10,024 bases of DNA from Quisquiliibacterium sp. (GTDB lineage Bacteria > Pseudomonadota > Gammaproteobacteria > Burkholderiales > Burkholderiaceae_E), in assembly GCA_023257915.1 (NCBI GenBank), contig JALRBB010000389.1:1-10024 (forward strand), in the 5' to 3' direction. Below are positions 6,509-10,024 of this stretch, piece after piece. Under the pieces are notes generated by a model. That model saw nothing but the letters and a program-made list of their open reading frames with translations. It was not told the DNA's origin and made no database searches. The position numbers and the translations under genes are program-made. Position 1 is the stretch's first letter, and each line of letters opens with the position of its first letter.

Positions 6509-8209
6509 TCAGCCTGATGCCTTGGTCGCCGAGCTTTCAGGCAGAAATCTGACGCCCTGTCGCGCCAATCCCCCTGACACGCCGATCGGCGTCCCGTCGG
6601 CTCGCCAACAAGCCGCGCCTTGCAACATGCCGTCCGGCTCAAAGCCGATCGCGCACATGCCGCCCGCGACGTTCGGCACCCGGACAATCTCGTGCCCGCG
6701 CGCCGCAAGCGCGTTCGCGGTGTCGTCGGAAAAGCTCGGCTCGAGTTCCAGTCCGAAACCCTGGGTCCAGACGCGCGGCGCCTCGACAGCCTGCTGCAGG
6801 CTCATCTTGTGATCAATCAGGTTCAGCAGCGCCTGCAAGGCGGACGGGAAAATCCGCAGCCCTCCGGGCAACCCAAGTGCGAAGCGCGGCCTGCCCTGCT
6901 CCAGCACGATCAGCGGAGCCATCGACGAGGTCACCCGCTTGCCCGGAGACAAGGAATTCGCGCGCCCCGGACGCGGGTCGAACAGGTACAGATAGTTGTT
7001 CGGAATCGCTCCGATGCCGGGCACCATGTAGCGCGCACCGAACAGCGAATTGATCGTCTGCGTCGCCGAAACGATCATCCCATCACGATCGGCGATCGTC
7101 AGATGCGTCGTGTCGCTGCCTTCGGCCGGTAGCACCCCGGCGCTCCAGGCGCGCGCATGACGCATGTCGATCGCCTGCCTGCGCTCACGGGCATACGCAT
7201 CCGACAACAGCCGCGCGACCGGCACCGGCACGAAGTCCGGATCGGCCGTCGCAGCCGCACGATCCGCAAACGCGATCTTCAGAACCTCGGCCAGCAGATG
7301 CACTCCGTCGACGCTGCCAAAACCGATGCCCGCCACATCGAGCTCTTGCAGAATCGCCAGCATCTGACCGATGTGCAGCGGGCCTGCACACGGCGGCGGC
7401 GGACCAGTAATCTCGAAGCCCCGATAGCGCGCGCGAAGTGGCTCCAGATCGCTGGTTCGGTAGCGCTCCAGATCCGCCCGCGCAAGATGCCCGCCGTGAC
7501 GCTCGGAATCGTCGAGCAGCGCAGCGCCAAGTGCGCCTTCGTACACGGCGGCCGCACCTTCGCGTGCGATCAGCCTGAGTGCATCCGCGTACGCGCCGTT
7601 GACGACGCGGCTGCCGGCGCGCAGCGGCGTACCACCCGGCATGAAGATGCGCGAGATCTCCGGATCGAGCGCCAAATCGGCGGCCGACAGGCTGACGCAG
7701 TCGGCCAAGTAATGCGTGGCCGCAAAACCGCGCGACGCATGCCGGATCGCAGGCTCGATGACATCGCCAAGCGACAGGCGCCCGTGTCGTGCCAGCATTT
7801 CGCACCAGGCTTTCAGGTTGCCCGGAACTGCCACTGCGGCGCGCCCCACGCTATTGCGTCGCCCGATTGCATCCATCGATCCGGCCGGCGCGTCCGGATC
7901 CGGCTCAAAGGTGTGTGCTCCGGTCGCAAGCGGACAGCGCCCCTGCCCCTCGAGTATGGTCTGTGTGCCATCGGGCAAACGGATGTTCGCGAGGCCTCCG
8001 CCCAGGATGCCCACCATCATGGGCTCGACGACGCTGAGCGTGAACAACGCACACACCGCGGCGTCGACCGCATTGCCGCCAGCTGCCAGCATCTCGGCCC
8101 CGGCTGCAGAGGCGAGTGGATGATTGGTCACGACCATGCCGGCGGAGCCGAATGCGGGTCGCTTCTCGATCTCGAAGGGGGTTGCGGTACGCGTCTGCCA
8201 GTCGCTCAT
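6509..8209 (-). CDS. gamma-glutamyltransferase-family Ntn-hydrolase, probably with altered specificity
   Basis: N-terminal-nucleophile hydrolase of the GGT family, 566 residues, made as a precursor that cuts itself before a Thr. Large-subunit signatures are NHPLASAAGAEMLAAGGNAVDAAV and ILGGG; the small subunit begins at Thr367 in SDTTHLTIADRDG, which would give about 200 residues. Asn387, Ser428-Ser429 and Gly449-Gly450 match Asn411, Ser462-Ser463 and Gly483-Gly484 of E. coli GGT. Residues that hold the gamma-glutamyl group do not match: Arg114 aligns with Gln89 and Asp433 with Leu409, and the lid loop is about 10 residues shorter. There is no signal peptide, unlike periplasmic GGTs, so it is probably cytoplasmic. 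The ATG at 8209 has GAGGA 5 bases upstream. It ends 26 bases from the convergent DUF2783-like gene and is divergent from the cupin gene. It may be an acylase or amidase rather than a true GGT. Confidence 0.9.
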   Translation of the reverse strand: MSDWQTRTATPFEIEKRPAFGSAGMVVTNHPLASAAGAEMLAAGGNAVDAAVCALFTLSVVEPMMVGILGGGLANIRLPDGTQTILEGQGRCPLATGAHTFEPDPDAPAGSMDAIGRRNSVGRAAVAVPGNLKAWCEMLARHGRLSLGDVIEPAIRHASRGFAATHYLADCVSLSAADLALDPEISRIFMPGGTPLRAGSRVVNGAYADALRLIAREGAAAVYEGALGAALLDDSERHGGHLARADLERYRTSDLEPLRARYRGFEITGPPPPCAGPLHIGQMLAILQELDVAGIGFGSVDGVHLLAEVLKIAFADRAAATADPDFVPVPVARLLSDAYARERRQAIDMRHARAWSAGVLPAEGSDTTHLTIADRDGMIVSATQTINSLFGARYMVPGIGAIPNNYLYLFDPRPGRANSLSPGKRVTSSMAPLIVLEQGRPRFALGLPGGLRIFPSALQALLNLIDHKMSLQQAVEAPRVWTQGFGLELEPSFSDDTANALAARGHEIVRVPNVAGGMCAIGFEPDGMLQGAACWRADGTPIGVSGGLARQGVRFLPESSATKASG

Positions 8210-8368
8210 CGAATCCTCGTCGTCATAGTCGTCTGCCGCCGGCGGCCGGCAGGATGCACCGCCTGGCACTGTACCGCTTGCCGACGCGTCATGCCTGCGG
8301 TGTGTGCACGGAGCGCATAGAATCCAGCCTAAAGCCGCCCCGGCAAGCCCAGCAAGGAGAACCCGACC
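8210..8368. promoter_or_regulatory. divergent intergenic region between the GGT-like and cupin genes
   Basis: This 159-bp gap should carry promoters for both directions. On the plus strand TAGAAT (8318-8323) matches 5 of 6 bases of a -10 box, but no good -35 sits 16-18 bases upstream. A perfect 12-bp palindrome GCCGCCGGCGGC lies at 8235-8246, close to the GGT-like start, and could be an operator or chance in GC-rich DNA. AAGGAG at 8354-8359 is the cupin ribosome-binding site. Confidence 0.35.
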
Positions 8369-8953
8369 ATGGACAGGAAATCCGAACGCACCCGCGCAAT
8401 CGCCGCCGCAGTTGGCGACATTCGCGCGATCGAAGCGGCCGAAGGCGTGAATGCGGACAGCCTCGCGAAGATTCGCGAGCGTCTGATTGCGCTGGCCGCT
8501 CACACGGATCTGTTCACAGTCGAAGACTTTCCGCCACCAGCGCCGGATGGCGCACGAAAATCCTGCCTGTACCGGGTTTCCGAAGATCCGGATCATCGCT
8601 TCGCGCTCTATGTGAATGCATCGCTCGGCGGCTACGGCACCCCCGCGCACAACCACACGACCTGGGCAGTGATCACCGGCATCACCGGTGCTGAAAAGAA
8701 TCGCTTCTACGCCCGCACCGAATCGGGTGGCGTGCGCGAGACCGGGGACTTCGTCGTGAAGGCCGGAACCGGTGTCGCGTTCATGCCAGACGATCTGCAT
8801 TCGATCCATATCGACGCGCCGCTGTTGAACTTCCATATGTACGGCCTGGCCCTGGAGCAACTGCACCGACGCGAGTACTACGTCCCGGCAGAAAACCGCT
8901 GGCAGGTGTTTCCGGCTCATGCCGACATCCGAGAGGCTCGGGCCGACGCCTGA
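8369..8953 (+). CDS. cysteine dioxygenase-like cupin (thiol dioxygenase family)
   Basis: Mononuclear non-heme iron enzyme with a cupin fold, 194 residues, cytoplasmic. Family members add O2 to the sulfur of cysteine or 3-mercaptopropionate to give a sulfinic acid. The three-His iron site is present: His94 and His96 in PAHNHTTW and His144 in DDLHSIH. His156 and Tyr158 in NFHMYG match the His155-Tyr157 pair of mammalian cysteine dioxygenase, with Asn154 in place of its Ser. Arg69 may bind the substrate carboxylate. The Cys that forms the Cys-Tyr crosslink in mammalian enzymes is absent, as in many bacterial homologues. The start has AAGGAG 9 bases upstream. A rhodanese gene follows after 39 bases, which supports a thiol oxidation or sulfur-transfer role. 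Cysteine versus another thiol cannot be decided by sequence alone. Confidence 0.87.
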   Translation: MDRKSERTRAIAAAVGDIRAIEAAEGVNADSLAKIRERLIALAAHTDLFTVEDFPPPAPDGARKSCLYRVSEDPDHRFALYVNASLGGYGTPAHNHTTWAVITGITGAEKNRFYARTESGGVRETGDFVVKAGTGVAFMPDDLHSIHIDAPLLNFHMYGLALEQLHRREYYVPAENRWQVFPAHADIREARADA

Positions 8954-8992
8954 TCCCGCCTTTTCGCACCGCAAGCCCAGGAGCCACCGGCC

Positions 8993-10024
8993 ATGCAACA
9001 CCCGCCACAAACCGGTCAGATCACAGCGGCCGCGCTACGTGAACTGCTGCTTGCCGAGCACGAACTCGCGCTGCTGGACGTGCGCGAGCAAGGGGTGCAT
9101 TACCAGGGTCATCCCTTCTTTGCGGTGCCGCTGCCCTTGTCCAGGCTCGAGTTGCTGGTTGACGATCTGCTGCCCCGCAAGGACGTCCGCCTGGTGCTGC
9201 TTGACGGCGGTGATGAAGGCCTTGCCGAGCAGGCTGCACGCAAACTGGCCGAACTCGGGTATCGCGATGTTTCGCTGCTCACTGGCGGTTGTGCGGCCTG
9301 GCAGGCTGACGGCGGTGAGCTATTTTCCGGTGTCAACGTTCCATCGAAGGCCTTCGGTGAATTCGTCGAGCATCACTACGACACGCCACGCGTGCCGCCC
9401 GACGAAATCGCGCAGATGCGCGCCAGCGGGCGACGCATGGTGATCCTCGACTCGCGCCCCTATGACGAATATCACCGGATGAACATTCCCGGAGGCATCG
9501 ACGTTCCGGGCGCAGAACTGGTCTGGCGGGTCCACGACCTTGCCCCCGACCCGGACACGCTGGTGGTCGTCAACTGCGCGGGGCGCACACGTAGCATCAT
9601 CGGCTGCCAGTCACTGCGCAATGCGGGCATCCCGAATGAAGTCGTTGCGCTCAAGGACGGCACGATGGGCTGGGAGCTGGCCGGACTGCAACTCGAACGC
9701 GGATCGACGCACACCGCCGCGGCGCCCACCCCCGATGGCGCGCGTCGCGCCCGCGAGGCCGCCGAACGAGTTGCCCAGCGCTTCCAGGTTCGCTTCGTCA
9801 CCCGCGAACAGGTTCAGGCCTGGCAGCGCGATCCAACCCGCACGCTGTACCTGCTCGACACCCGGACCCGTGAGGAATTCGAGCAAGCGCGAATCGCCGG
9901 ATCGCGCCATGCGCCCGGCGGACAACTGGTGCAGGCCACCGATGAATACGTGGCGGTGCGCGGCGCGCGCGTGGTGCTGATCGATCCACAGCGCGTACGC
10001 TCGGTGATGACCGCGTCCTGGCTC
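8993..10024 (+). CDS. multi-domain rhodanese-like protein (3' end outside window)
   Basis: Sulfurtransferase-type protein, at least 344 residues, open to the window edge with no stop. Three rhodanese domains are visible: about 10-110, 132-235 and 265 onward. Only domain two has the active-site cysteine, Cys195 in the loop NCAGRTRSIIG, which can carry a persulfide. In domain one the matching loop reads LLDGGDEG and in domain three LIDPQRVR, both without Cys, so these are probably structural. Each domain keeps a D-x-R motif near its start (LLDVRE, ILDSRP, LLDTRT). The linker at 236-263 is rich in Ala and Arg. The start ATG has AGGAG 9 bases upstream. It lies 39 bases after the thiol dioxygenase gene, so the two are probably co-transcribed. 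Similar proteins of four domains and about 530 residues are known, so roughly a third is likely missing. Confidence 0.92.
   Translation, partial: MQHPPQTGQITAAALRELLLAEHELALLDVREQGVHYQGHPFFAVPLPLSRLELLVDDLLPRKDVRLVLLDGGDEGLAEQAARKLAELGYRDVSLLTGGCAAWQADGGELFSGVNVPSKAFGEFVEHHYDTPRVPPDEIAQMRASGRRMVILDSRPYDEYHRMNIPGGIDVPGAELVWRVHDLAPDPDTLVVVNCAGRTRSIIGCQSLRNAGIPNEVVALKDGTMGWELAGLQLERGSTHTAAAPTPDGARRAREAAERVAQRFQVRFVTREQVQAWQRDPTRTLYLLDTRTREEFEQARIAGSRHAPGGQLVQATDEYVAVRGARVVLIDPQRVRSVMTASWL

Noticed and set aside
8235..8246. GCCGCCGGCGGC palindrome as a terminator
   Set aside because: It has no loop of workable size and no T-run on either strand, and it lies just upstream of a start codon, so it is not a terminator; at most it is an operator or chance.
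7157..8320. 387-codon open frame on the plus strand opposite the GGT-like gene
   Set aside because: His/Arg/Ala-rich shadow translation with no motif; the minus strand carries the GGT signatures.
8210..9010. In-frame 5' extension of the GGT-like gene on the minus strand
   Set aside because: It would run through the divergent thiol dioxygenase gene, has no family similarity, and the ATG at 8209 has a proper GAGGA site.

Overview
This is a GC-rich window (G/C favoured at third codon positions, good Shine-Dalgarno sites before several genes). The gene content suggests a proteobacterium, most likely a betaproteobacterium of the Burkholderiales type. That placement rests on style and family content, not on a marker gene. 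No rRNA, tRNA, CRISPR array, insertion sequence or regulator gene was seen. The window holds eight well-supported protein genes plus one small one, and the last gene runs off the right edge.

Left block (1-2393, minus strand): a UxaA/GarD-superfamily sugar-acid dehydratase with a fused SAF domain lies downstream of a dienelactone-hydrolase-family enzyme. A compact GC hairpin with a T-tract (1621-1643) and a possible promoter (1590-1618) separate them, so they are probably not one simple operon.

Middle block (2711-6482, plus strand): after a 317-bp divergent intergenic region come an MhpD-like 2-keto-4-pentenoate hydratase, a ten-helix EamA/DMT transporter, a class A FAD monooxygenase with a thioredoxin-like tail, and a 65-residue DUF2783-like protein. 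Gaps are 22-30 bp, so this looks like one operon. With the divergent hydrolase it resembles a catabolic cassette for an aromatic or similar unsaturated acid: uptake or export, hydroxylation, hydration and lactone or ester hydrolysis. No ring-cleavage dioxygenase or aldolase is present, so the substrate is open.

Right block (6509-10024): a gamma-glutamyltransferase-family Ntn-hydrolase (minus) is divergent from a cysteine-dioxygenase-like cupin and a multi-domain rhodanese (plus). This looks like a thiol or sulfur module. The GGT-like protein keeps the nucleophilic Thr but appears to lack the residues that read the gamma-glutamyl group, so its true substrate is probably not glutathione. The rhodanese has at least three domains, and only the second carries the active-site Cys.

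The most unusual points are the monooxygenase paired with a tiny DUF2783-like protein and carrying a D-to-N change in its FAD GD motif, the altered GGT-like active site next to thiol oxidation genes, and a hairpin that would hide the monooxygenase ribosome-binding site.
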